Assembly: GCA_035760665.1 (NCBI GenBank)
Contig: DASTSN010000036.1
Span: forward strand, 1 to 21,739
Length of the DNA stretch: 21,739 nucleotides
DNA from: DASTSN01 sp035760665
GTDB taxonomy: Bacteria; Bacteroidota; Bacteroidia; Chitinophagales; Chitinophagaceae
Reading direction: 5' to 3'
Position 1 is the first letter of the stretch, and the number at the start of each line of letters is the position of its first letter. Shown one piece after another: positions 1 through 6,586 of this stretch. The notes below the pieces were generated by a model. It saw only the letters and a list, made by a program, of their open reading frames with translations, was not told where the DNA came from and did no database searches. The position numbers were made by a program, and so were the translations under genes.

Positions 1-897
1 CGATCGAAATGTTAGTGCCACGCCTGTCCCGTACCAGTAATTTTCATCCTTGCTTTTCATTAATTGCATATGTAAATGCGGCCGCTCTGTCCACCCGGAA
101 TTTCCGATGGCTGCAAGTATTTGCCCTTTTTGCACCGGGTCTCCTTCCTTTACCTGCATACTGTTGCACTGTAAATGCCCCAGCAGGAAATAGTAATCAT
201 TTTGCTTAATCACAATCGTGTTCCCGGCGTTGTAAGGATAATTTCCCGAAAAAGGGATATTGTCTGCAATACCGTCAACGATTTTAAATACAATTCCATC
301 CATCGGACTATAAACCGCTTCGCCAAAAATGGGATACTCTTCATTCCGCAGTGGCAAAAATTTTACGTTGGATGAAGATAGTTTTACCATGTCGGTAGCA
401 TAAAGCATAGAACCGTTGGTTTTATTACGTTTATGTACAGCAGAGTAGTAATGATAATTCATCAGCCGGCTGATCCTGGAATTGCCTCCGTCTGTAATCA
501 GGTAGCTTCCGTTTTTAAACGGAAAGGAAATTTCAAAAGCATTGCTCGCTTTTTCCAGTATCGTAATGATGATTTTTACCAGGTGGTATAAAAGAAAAAG
601 TTGTAAAAGCAGTAACAATAAAAAAGAATAGCTTTTGACCAGTATCTGCTGATCCTTGGCGTGCCAGATCAATAACACAAGTATGACGGCAGTGAATGAA
701 ATGGTATAAAGCCATTTGAATGATCTGCTGAAGAATTCCCAGTAACCGGTGAAAAAAGTAATTAATAAAACTGTCTCACAAATGGAAAGCCATAGGGGCG
801 AATGAAAACCCGGGATAAAGGAAAAGCTGATTAAAGCAATTACTAAAAAGATATGGGTTGTCAATAAGCGGATAATAATTTTCGTTCGTTCAGTCAT
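1..897 (-). CDS. Membrane-anchored M23 (LytM-like) peptidase-family protein, C-terminus cut by window edge
   Basis: The frame is open from ATG at 897 to base 1, giving 299 codons with no stop, so the 3' end lies outside. Residues about 12-29, 36-52, 60-78 and 88-112 are hydrophobic and look like four membrane helices. The rest is an M23 domain: D169 in YATDMV, H241 in LLGHL, the biotinyl-like segment VKEGDPVQKGQILAAIGNSG, and the signature PHLH (H274, H276). M23 enzymes cleave peptidoglycan cross-bridges or act as non-catalytic regulators of such enzymes. The usual first zinc ligand, His four residues before the Asp (HxxxD), is Leu165 here. The protein may therefore use another ligand (H149 and H155 are nearby) or be inactive. 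The family call is firm; activity is uncertain. No clear Shine-Dalgarno is present. Confidence 0.85.
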   Translation of the reverse strand, partial: MTERTKIIIRLLTTHIFLVIALISFSFIPGFHSPLWLSICETVLLITFFTGYWEFFSRSFKWLYTISFTAVILVLLIWHAKDQQILVKSYSFLLLLLLQLFLLYHLVKIIITILEKASNAFEISFPFKNGSYLITDGGNSRISRLMNYHYYSAVHKRNKTNGSMLYATDMVKLSSSNVKFLPLRNEEYPIFGEAVYSPMDGIVFKIVDGIADNIPFSGNYPYNAGNTIVIKQNDYYFLLGHLQCNSMQVKEGDPVQKGQILAAIGNSGWTERPHLHMQLMKSKDENYWYGTGVALTFRS

Positions 898-1009
898 ATA
901 GAATTGCCTTTTAGATACTGTTTAACAGGAAAGCATCCGCAAAAAAACAAAAAAGAAGCATTAGAAATTATGGTGTAAAGCGGGTTCCCGGTGATTTATT
1001 TTCCTATTT

Positions 1010-1053
1010 ACTTTGAAATACAAAGTACTTTTATTTACTTTGTACTGCAAAGT
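1010..1053 (+). promoter_or_regulatory. Promoter with two identical-arm palindromes (putative repressor operator)
   Basis: Two perfect inverted repeats with the same 6-bp arms occur in tandem: ACTTTG-aaata-CAAAGT at 1010-1026 and ACTTTG-tactg-CAAAGT at 1037-1053. Their starts are 27 bp apart. TTTG at 1012-1015 and TTACTTTG at 1035-1042 are separated by 19 bases and resemble the Bacteroidota -33/-7 elements (TTTG, TAnnTTTG). Each palindrome therefore covers one promoter element, the arrangement expected of a repressor site. The regulator is unknown and none is encoded nearby. The likely target is the small membrane protein gene starting at 1126. Confidence 0.6.
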
Positions 1054-1125
1054 GATATTACGAAAGGACAATTTGTCCCCGGTTTTCCTTGCAAGGTCAA
1101 AACAGGGGAGAACAAACAAAAACGT

Positions 1126-1416
1126 ATGATGACAAACAGGAAAAGACTCTTCGGTATTATGCTGGTAGCAGCCCTGCTATTGATGATTCCATTTATTGCA
1201 ATGCTGTTTACCAGCGAGGTTAAATGGGGATTGCTTGATTTTGCGGTGGCGGCCCTACTGCTTTTCGGTACCGGCCTGCTTTGCGAATGGGTGCTGCGAA
1301 AAGTGAAAAAAACCAGCCACAGGATTATTTTATGCGGACTGCTGCTACTGGCCTTGTTGCTTGTGTGGGCCGAACTGGCCGTTGGCATCTTTGGTACACC
1401 CTTCGCTGGCAGTTAA
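1126..1416 (+). CDS. Small integral membrane protein of unknown function
   Basis: This 96-residue protein has three strongly hydrophobic segments (about residues 8-29, 34-55 and 66-90) joined by short charged loops (for example RKVKK). No signal peptide, catalytic motif or known domain is recognised. The frame extends upstream to 991, but the promoter-like palindromes at 1010-1053 lie there. ATG at 1126 (followed by a second ATG at 1129) is the better start, and a purine-rich GGGGAG lies about 16 bases upstream. It is monocistronic and converges with the VOC gene. Expression is probably controlled by the double palindrome. Function is unknown; a small stress- or envelope-related membrane protein is only a guess. 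Confidence 0.65.
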   Translation: MMTNRKRLFGIMLVAALLLMIPFIAMLFTSEVKWGLLDFAVAALLLFGTGLLCEWVLRKVKKTSHRIILCGLLLLALLLVWAELAVGIFGTPFAGS

Positions 1417-1469
1417 GGCATTCATTTTCGGGGCTGCATGATCGTTTAGGCTGCACAGCAGAACGTATG

Positions 1470-1823
1470 TTACACGCTTTGACCAAACGTGAGTAAATTA
1501 TGATCGGGATCCAGCAGTGAAAATTCTTTTTGCCCCCATGGTTTTGCCTGTAAATGTCCAGCAGGATGAATGCTTACCTGCTGATCCAGCAAAGACTGGT
1601 ATAGCGCATCGATATTATCTGTACGGATATACACCTGCCCGTCATTTTCTTTCGGGTCTAGCGACTGGAACCTAAAAAAATGAATTTGAACAGCATCTCT
1701 TTCTACCATTAAATAATCATCGTAATCATTACCAAATAGCTGAAAACCCAGTTGGTTGATATAAAATGACCGGGTGATAGCTTTGTCTCGCATGGGAAGT
1801 TTAGGATGGATGGCGGTGAGCAT
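1470..1823 (-). CDS. VOC-superfamily (glyoxalase / bleomycin-resistance fold) protein
   Basis: At 117 residues this is the usual length of a single-chain VOC protein. The N-terminal part has the typical pattern of a short strand, RDKAITRSFYINQLGF helix and following strands. The C-terminal part has KPWGQKEFSLLDPDHNLLTFG, the characteristic final strand region with a potential metal-binding Glu, and IHFF earlier supplies a potential His. The family includes glyoxalases, dioxygenases and antibiotic-sequestering proteins such as BRP; the substrate cannot be told from sequence. It is cytoplasmic, with no signal peptide. It lies 78 bases downstream of the DUF488 gene on the same strand and could share its transcript. 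Confidence 0.85.
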   Translation of the reverse strand: MLTAIHPKLPMRDKAITRSFYINQLGFQLFGNDYDDYLMVERDAVQIHFFRFQSLDPKENDGQVYIRTDNIDALYQSLLDQQVSIHPAGHLQAKPWGQKEFSLLDPDHNLLTFGQSV

Positions 1824-1901
1824 ATTTTTTTGAGGTTATGATTATTAATTTTTTTAAAGACTACGGGTGATTATTTAACTATCAAGACTTGTTGCAGGTT
1901 A

Positions 1902-2246
1902 TTAAGTAGCCAAGAGTTTTGCCAGCACGATGGCCTGGTTATGCATTTCGTCTTTTGCCGCATAGAGAAGGGTGATGTTTTTATGCATTTTTGCCAGCTG
2001 TTGCAGGTCGGAAAAAGCAGCATTATGGGCCAGCTCATCTGTATACTTTTTTACAAAGCCAGGCCACTTGTCGGCATCGTGGTTAAACCATTTTCGCAGG
2101 GCATCCGATGGGGCTACTTCTTTCAGCCAGCGGTCGGCTTGCAGGGTTGATTTACTAAGACCTCTTGGCCACAGCCGGTCTACCAGCACCCGGTATCCAT
2201 CACCGGCATCGGCAGGCAGGTACACCCGTTTGATCCTGATTGGCAT
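1902..2246 (-). CDS. DUF488 (YeaO-like) family protein
   Basis: This 114-residue cytoplasmic protein shows the DUF488 hallmarks: KRVY near the N-terminus, YRVLVDRLWPRGLSK at about residues 18-32, KEVAPSDALRKWFNHD, and a C-terminal ITLLYAAKDEMHNQA segment. The length fits the short YeaO-like branch. Members are widespread and biochemically uncharacterised, so no reaction is assigned. It lies 64 bases downstream of the ABC ATPase gene, same strand, and upstream of the VOC gene. The three could be partly co-transcribed, but nothing links their functions. Confidence 0.85.
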   Translation of the reverse strand: MPIRIKRVYLPADAGDGYRVLVDRLWPRGLSKSTLQADRWLKEVAPSDALRKWFNHDADKWPGFVKKYTDELAHNAAFSDLQQLAKMHKNITLLYAAKDEMHNQAIVLAKLLAT

Positions 2247-2310
2247 CTTCTAAGTTACCGATTTCCCGCAAGAAGTATAAAACCACCAAAGAAGCAGGCT
2301 GAATGCATTT

Positions 2311-2988
2311 TCAGCCCTTGACGATACGCCCATCATCCATCTCAATCACCCGGTCGGTTTTGGCGGCAAATTCAGGATCATGCGTTACAATCAGCAGGGT
2401 TTGGTGCAGTTCCTCCGCCAGTTTGTGAAAAGTATCCAGCACAATGTCAGAATTTTTGCGGTCCAGGTTACCGGTAGGTTCGTCACCCATAATAATATGC
2501 GGATCGTTGATCAATGCGCGGGCAATGGCAACGCGTTGCTTTTCGCCGCCTGAAATTTGGTTGGCTTGTTTGTGTGCCAGTTTATCAATGCCCAGTATGG
2601 CAAGTCGTTCCATGGCTCGATGTTCTACTTCCTGTTCAGAATAGCGGTTGAGTTTCAGGCCTGGCAGCATTACGTTGCGCAGCACCGTAAATTCGTTCAG
2701 CAGGTAATGAAACTGGAATACAAACCCGATTTTTTCGTTGCGTACGCTTGCCAGCTGTTTCTCCTTTTTCCCTGTCATGAGTTCGTTATCAATCCACAAT
2801 TCCCCTTCGTAATCTGTATCCATGGTGGAGAGTACGTACAGCAGGGTGGATTTACCGGAACCTGATTTACCCATCACCGAGACAAACTCTCCTTTGTGAA
2901 CCGTTAAGCTCACGTCGGAGAGCACTTTCACGGTCACAGGATCATGAAATTCCTTGTAGATATGTTTTGCTTGCAGGATGCTGTTCAT
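2311..2988 (-). CDS. ABC transporter ATP-binding protein (LolD/MacB-type)
   Basis: This 225-residue protein has all nucleotide-binding motifs. Walker A GKSGSGKST spans residues 40-48, the Q-loop Gln is at 92, the signature ISGGEKQ spans 145-151, Walker B HIIMGDE ends at E170 with the D-loop GNLD after it, and the switch His is 203 in VTHD. The LSTMDTDYEGELWIDN region and the MGDEPTGNLD motif are typical of the LolD/MacB/FtsE subfamily, which works with FtsX-like permeases. It energises the permease encoded 2 bases upstream. This is the last gene of the three-gene unit. Whether the system releases lipoproteins or expels small molecules or peptides cannot be decided here; the adaptor favours efflux. 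Confidence 0.93.
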   Translation of the reverse strand: MNSILQAKHIYKEFHDPVTVKVLSDVSLTVHKGEFVSVMGKSGSGKSTLLYVLSTMDTDYEGELWIDNELMTGKKEKQLASVRNEKIGFVFQFHYLLNEFTVLRNVMLPGLKLNRYSEQEVEHRAMERLAILGIDKLAHKQANQISGGEKQRVAIARALINDPHIIMGDEPTGNLDRKNSDIVLDTFHKLAEELHQTLLIVTHDPEFAAKTDRVIEMDDGRIVKG

Positions 2989-2990
2989 GC

Positions 2991-4250
2991 TTATTTTCCT
3001 CTTATGATGACTACCGGGTCCACGCGGCTGGCCTTACGGGCCGGGAACCAGCCGGCCAGGTACGTGGTGATTAGTGAAAAGCTAATACCTATAAAATAAA
3101 ATAACGGACTGTAATTGACGGGGAAGGTGCTGATGGTGGGCAGCGCCGGTGTGACAAACGGAATATTGTCAATGACTGACGATAGCAGGTAACCGAAGAT
3201 CAGTCCCAGACAACCGCCAAAGATCCCAATACCCAGCGCGATGCCGATGAAAATACGTTTTACATCCCTGCCGGCAAATCCTGTGGCTTTGAGGATGGCA
3301 ATCGAATCCATTTTTTCATAAATCATCATGTTCAGGATATTGTAAATGCCAAAACCCGCCACGATGAGTAAGGTAATACCGACAGAGTAGGAAATAATGG
3401 TACGCACAGAACTGCCGGTTTCAAACTGTGCATTGGCCGTTTGTATATCTTCTGCGTCTACACGAAATGATTGCCGGTATTCATTTGCCACCAACGGTGC
3501 CAGGTTCAGGTCTTTCAGTTTTACCTGGATATCGGTAATATAACTGTTGGGTTTGCCTAACAACTTTTGCGCAGTAGTGATCGAAGTGTAACTCTGCACT
3601 TTGTCAAAGTCGCCGATGCCCGACTGGAAAAAGCCCACTACTTTTAAGGAATACTGTTCCCCGGACGAGTTGGTAATCTGCACCATATCGCCTGGGTTGG
3701 CTAATAATTTTTCTGCCACACCTTTTCCCAGGATGATGCTGTTGGCGACAGTTTGCAGATCGGCGGGATGGCCTTTTATCACGTAATCGTTAAAGAAAAA
3801 GAGCCGGCTTTCTTTTTCTACATCAATGCCGTTTATCACCCCGGTAATGTCGATGGTGCCGCTGTTGTAAAACACCTGGGTGGTAATTTTCGGGGAAAAG
3901 CCCAGTACACGGTCATCGTGGCTGATGGCTTCCATCACAGGGCCGCTGTTATAGATCTCCAGCCGGCCGCCGCTGGGTTTTATAGAGTGAATAAAGTTAT
4001 AGCCGTGTTTATACGCCGGCGAAAGGTTGATGGGCTGATGCGGATTCGGTTTTATTTCATTGTACAGGTGTACATGCGGCGTGCGGTTAATGATTAAGCC
4101 GTCCAGTAAATCATTCAGTCCCGTCATAAAACTCAGGAGGGCAACAAACATTGTGATGCCAAACGTTACGCCGATAGCTGCCACCAGCGTTTGACGCCAG
4201 CGTGCCAGCAACAACGACCAGGCAATATTTGCAATCAGTTTCGAGTTCAT
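2991..4250 (-). CDS. ABC transporter permease, FtsX/MacB type
   Basis: The 419-residue protein has the MacB/LolC layout. It has a short cytoplasmic start, TM1 at about 21-43, a large periplasmic MacB_PCD-like domain (about 45-280), then TM2 (285-308), TM3 (333-360) and TM4 (382-402). The last ends in the conserved WFPARKASRVDPVVIIRGK tail. The coupling-helix region YEKMDSIAILKATGF follows TM2, as in FtsX domains. Such permeases move substrates mechanically from the periplasm through an adaptor instead of transporting through a membrane channel. Its ATG overlaps the stop of the adaptor gene (ATGA) and its end lies 2 bases before the ATPase gene, indicating translational coupling. Confidence 0.92.
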   Translation of the reverse strand: MNSKLIANIAWSLLLARWRQTLVAAIGVTFGITMFVALLSFMTGLNDLLDGLIINRTPHVHLYNEIKPNPHQPINLSPAYKHGYNFIHSIKPSGGRLEIYNSGPVMEAISHDDRVLGFSPKITTQVFYNSGTIDITGVINGIDVEKESRLFFFNDYVIKGHPADLQTVANSIILGKGVAEKLLANPGDMVQITNSSGEQYSLKVVGFFQSGIGDFDKVQSYTSITTAQKLLGKPNSYITDIQVKLKDLNLAPLVANEYRQSFRVDAEDIQTANAQFETGSSVRTIISYSVGITLLIVAGFGIYNILNMMIYEKMDSIAILKATGFAGRDVKRIFIGIALGIGIFGGCLGLIFGYLLSSVIDNIPFVTPALPTISTFPVNYSPLFYFIGISFSLITTYLAGWFPARKASRVDPVVIIRGK

Positions 4251-5332
4251 TTGCCTGGTTTATAAATTGATTGTTCTGGCGACAGGCCACTGAGTATTTC
4301 CACTTTTTGGTAGTCCTTAAGCCCGGTGGTGACTTTTACCGGTTTGTCTTTTTCCAGGAGCACCAGTGAGTCATTCAATAAATAATTTCGCGGAATGAGC
4401 AGGGCGTCTTTTTTCGTGTGTATGATAATGTTGGCTTCTGCTGACAGGTTGGGATACAGGACAGGTGGTTTTGTTACAAACCCAGCTTCCACCACGAAAG
4501 TGCGGGTGCGTTCATTCATGATTGGATCAATTTTTTCCACCACCGCTTCGAATACCTTGTCTTTATAGCTGTCCATGGTCAGCAGTAATTTTTGTCCTGG
4601 TTTCACCCGGGCAATATCATATTCATCCACCTGCAGTTCCAGGTAATAGTCGCTCGCAGCCCCAATGACGGCAACAGGGCTTTGGGGACTAACGATCTCG
4701 CCTTTTTCTTTCAGCACACTGTACACTTTGCCGTCTACCTGGCTGCGGATAGTATAATCTTTGGCGATGCTCCGGCTGATTTGTACGTTCTTTTTTGATT
4801 GCGTGGATGTAAAATCCAGCTGGCGTTTGGTATTGGTGTAGGTCAGCAGGGAAGCCTCATACGCCGTGCGGGAATTTTTATATGCCAGTTCTTTCGCATC
4901 CAGTTCCGCACGGGTTCCAATGTCTTTCGACCATAGGTTTTGCTGGCGTACCAGTTGCAGGCTGTCGTTTTGCATTTTGCTGCGGGCAAGATTACTATTG
5001 ATGCGCAGTTCATCCAGTTTATCCTGGTTTGCTTTGATGTCAGAATAGGCGGCGGCAATTTCGGCATTCTCCGCATTCAGGCGGGGCGTTTCGTTCGAAA
5101 GCAGCATCAGAGGCTGTCCTTTTTTAACCGTGTCACCTTCGGTTATCCATATATGTTGGATGATGCCGCTTACGGTGGCGAACGCCTGGTATTGATTTCT
5201 TGATTTAACAATGCCCGAAGCATACACCGATTCAGTGATGTCTTCCTTTATCGGTTTGGTTTTCTCGCTGCTGTGTTGGCAGGCAGCCAGCATCAATGGC
5301 AGCAGAAGGATCGAAATGCGTATTGTATTCAT
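4247..5332 (-). CDS. Membrane-fusion (HlyD/MacA-type) adaptor lipoprotein
   Basis: The start is set at ATG 5332 because it gives a lipoprotein signal MNTIRISILLLPLMLAAC with cleavage before Cys18; the frame is open 23 codons further upstream. The 361-residue protein shows half a lipoyl-like barrel-sandwich (about 35-80, with ITEGDTVKKGQPL), a long alpha-hairpin (about 85-185, rich in Ala/Gln/Leu/Lys), the second half barrel (about 190-225, VDGKVYSVLKEKGEIV) and beta-barrel/membrane-proximal domains to the end. It bridges the inner-membrane permease and an outer-membrane channel. It is the first gene of the adaptor-permease-ATPase operon. No TolC-like gene is in the window, so an outer-membrane partner must be encoded elsewhere. 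Confidence 0.9.
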   Translation of the reverse strand: MNTIRISILLLPLMLAACQHSSEKTKPIKEDITESVYASGIVKSRNQYQAFATVSGIIQHIWITEGDTVKKGQPLMLLSNETPRLNAENAEIAAAYSDIKANQDKLDELRINSNLARSKMQNDSLQLVRQQNLWSKDIGTRAELDAKELAYKNSRTAYEASLLTYTNTKRQLDFTSTQSKKNVQISRSIAKDYTIRSQVDGKVYSVLKEKGEIVSPQSPVAVIGAASDYYLELQVDEYDIARVKPGQKLLLTMDSYKDKVFEAVVEKIDPIMNERTRTFVVEAGFVTKPPVLYPNLSAEANIIIHTKKDALLIPRNYLLNDSLVLLEKDKPVKVTTGLKDYQKVEILSGLSPEQSIYKPGK

Positions 5333-5371
5333 ACTTGTGTATAAAAATAAGTATTGGGCACAAATGCCAGG

Positions 5372-5392
5372 GGGTATTTCCCCTGAATACCC
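5372..5392. promoter_or_regulatory. Perfect 7-bp inverted repeat upstream of the efflux operon
   Basis: GGGTATT at 5372-5378 and AATACCC at 5386-5392 form a perfect dyad with a 7-base spacer. It lies 40 bases upstream of the adaptor start at 5332 in the 299-base divergent gap (5333-5631) between the efflux operon and the DHDPS-family gene. The position fits an operator for the efflux operon. On the plus strand it is followed by GTTTTT and could be read as a weak hairpin terminator, but no plus-strand gene precedes it. The only other element I see in this gap is the plus-strand promoter candidate near 5583. Confidence 0.35.
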
Positions 5393-5582
5393 GTTTTTCA
5401 CCGGTTAACAATCAGAAAGCCCGGTGTGTAATGACGATTCTTCTTTGAAAAGCCGGTACGAAAATCACTTTTTTTCTCCGGCAGCATACTGATCTTTATC
5501 AGCAGGATGGTTGCAAATTATCAGGTTCATAGCTGGCTTGTTTACGATCATAAGCTGCGAGCAGAGGATGAGGCACTGGGAT

Positions 5583-5611
5583 TTTGCAAAACACAGAATG
5601 CCTTACCTTTA
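5583..5611 (+). promoter_or_regulatory. Putative Bacteroidota-type promoter for the DHDPS-family gene
   Basis: TTTG at 5583-5586 and TACCTTTA at 5604-5611 are separated by 17 bases and match the TTTG / TAnnTTTG consensus except for the final base. Initiation a few bases downstream would give a leader of roughly 15 bases to the ATG at 5632. The location argues that the lyase-dehydrogenase-DUF885 genes form one transcript starting here. This rests on pattern matching alone. Confidence 0.4.
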
Positions 5612-5631
5612 AAGCAATTAAAATCAGGACA

Positions 5632-6528
5632 ATGCTATTTGAATGGAAAGGTGTTTTTCCAGCTTTGCTGACACCGTTTACAAATGATGACAAACTGGAT
5701 TTATCAATGTTCGAAAAAAACCTGCTGGCCCAGCTGGAAGCGGGTGTGGCAGGGGTGATTTTAGGCGGTACACTGGGTGAAGCCAGCGTGCTGGCCACAG
5801 TTGAAAAAGAACAACTGGTAAAATTCGCCGTGGCTATAGTGGATAATAAAGTGCCGGTTGTGATGAATATCGCAGAGGGCAGCACCCGTGAGGCTGTGCA
5901 GCAGGCAGCTAACGCAAAAGCATGGGGTGCCAATGGGCTGATGCTGCTTCCTCCGATGCGTTATAAAAGTGATCATCGCGAGACGGTGCAGTATTTCAAA
6001 ACCATTGCTGCCAGTACGGATCTGCCCATAATGATTTATAATAATCCTGTAGATTATAAAATTGAAGTCACGCTGGATATGTTTGATGAGCTCACCGCTG
6101 CTGCTAATATTACTGCCGTAAAGGAAAGTACGCGGGATGTAACCAATGTAACCCGGATGGTGAACCGTTTTGGAGAACGGTTTAAGATCCTTTGCGGGGT
6201 GGACACGCTGGCAATGGAAGAATTGTGCCTGGGGGCGCATGGCTGGGTGGCCGGATTGGTGGATGCGTTCCCCAAAGAAACGGTGGAGCTATACACCCTG
6301 GTAAAGACGGGCAGGATAGCCGAAGCCACCAGGCTTTACCGCTGGTTTATGCCGCTGCTGGAACTGGATATTCACCCCAAACTGGTACAGTATATTAAAC
6401 TGGCTGCCAGCCGTACCGGTATCGGGACGGAATATGTGCGGGCACCAAGGCTGCCCTTGGAAGCCGAGGAGCGCAATCGTATACTGGCGATAATTGATGA
6501 AGGCATCCGCACCAGGCCTGGAGTATAA
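5632..6528 (+). CDS. DHDPS/NAL-family lyase, probable delta1-pyrroline-4-hydroxy-2-carboxylate deaminase
   Basis: This 298-residue class I aldolase-type TIM barrel has GGTLGEASVLATVEK (residues 45-59), the catalytic Tyr136 in MIYNNP and the Schiff-base Lys164 in ITAVKES. After YNNP it has VDYK, not the SRT-type Arg segment of true DapA, so lysine biosynthesis is unlikely. Adjacent genes encode alpha-ketoglutarate-semialdehyde dehydrogenase and, further on, hydroxyproline epimerase. This points to the enzyme converting pyrroline-4-hydroxy-2-carboxylate to 2-oxoglutarate semialdehyde and ammonia. The close alternative is L-2-keto-3-deoxyarabonate dehydratase of oxidative arabinose catabolism, same family and same product. 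ATG 5632 is chosen over an upstream TTG at 5584 because the conserved fold begins at about residue 5 and the promoter lies between. Confidence 0.85.
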   Translation: MLFEWKGVFPALLTPFTNDDKLDLSMFEKNLLAQLEAGVAGVILGGTLGEASVLATVEKEQLVKFAVAIVDNKVPVVMNIAEGSTREAVQQAANAKAWGANGLMLLPPMRYKSDHRETVQYFKTIAASTDLPIMIYNNPVDYKIEVTLDMFDELTAAANITAVKESTRDVTNVTRMVNRFGERFKILCGVDTLAMEELCLGAHGWVAGLVDAFPKETVELYTLVKTGRIAEATRLYRWFMPLLELDIHPKLVQYIKLAASRTGIGTEYVRAPRLPLEAEERNRILAIIDEGIRTRPGV

Positions 6529-6586
6529 CCTGCCACATTCGTAGCGAAACGGACTATTTTAAAAAACTGGAAAATTATACGATCGT

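Noticed and set aside
991..1125. N-terminal extension of the small membrane protein from GTG 991
   Set aside because: It would place the palindromic promoter inside the coding region and adds a non-membrane leader with no plausible signal.
5489..5502. CTGAT-cttt-ATCAG hairpin in the divergent gap
   Set aside because: Five-base stem with no T-run and no gene upstream to terminate; such dyads arise by chance.
5499..5600. Protein-like minus-strand reading ending HPLLAAYDRKQASYEPDNLQPSC before a stop at 5499
   Set aside because: The upstream part of the frame is a shadow of the DHDPS-family gene and no start or domain is recognisable. It might be the decayed end of a lost gene, but nothing supports that.
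5632..6528. Assignment as DapA (4-hydroxy-tetrahydrodipicolinate synthase)
   Set aside because: The segment after YNNP lacks the Arg-containing motif of DapA, and the gene is next to KGSA dehydrogenase.
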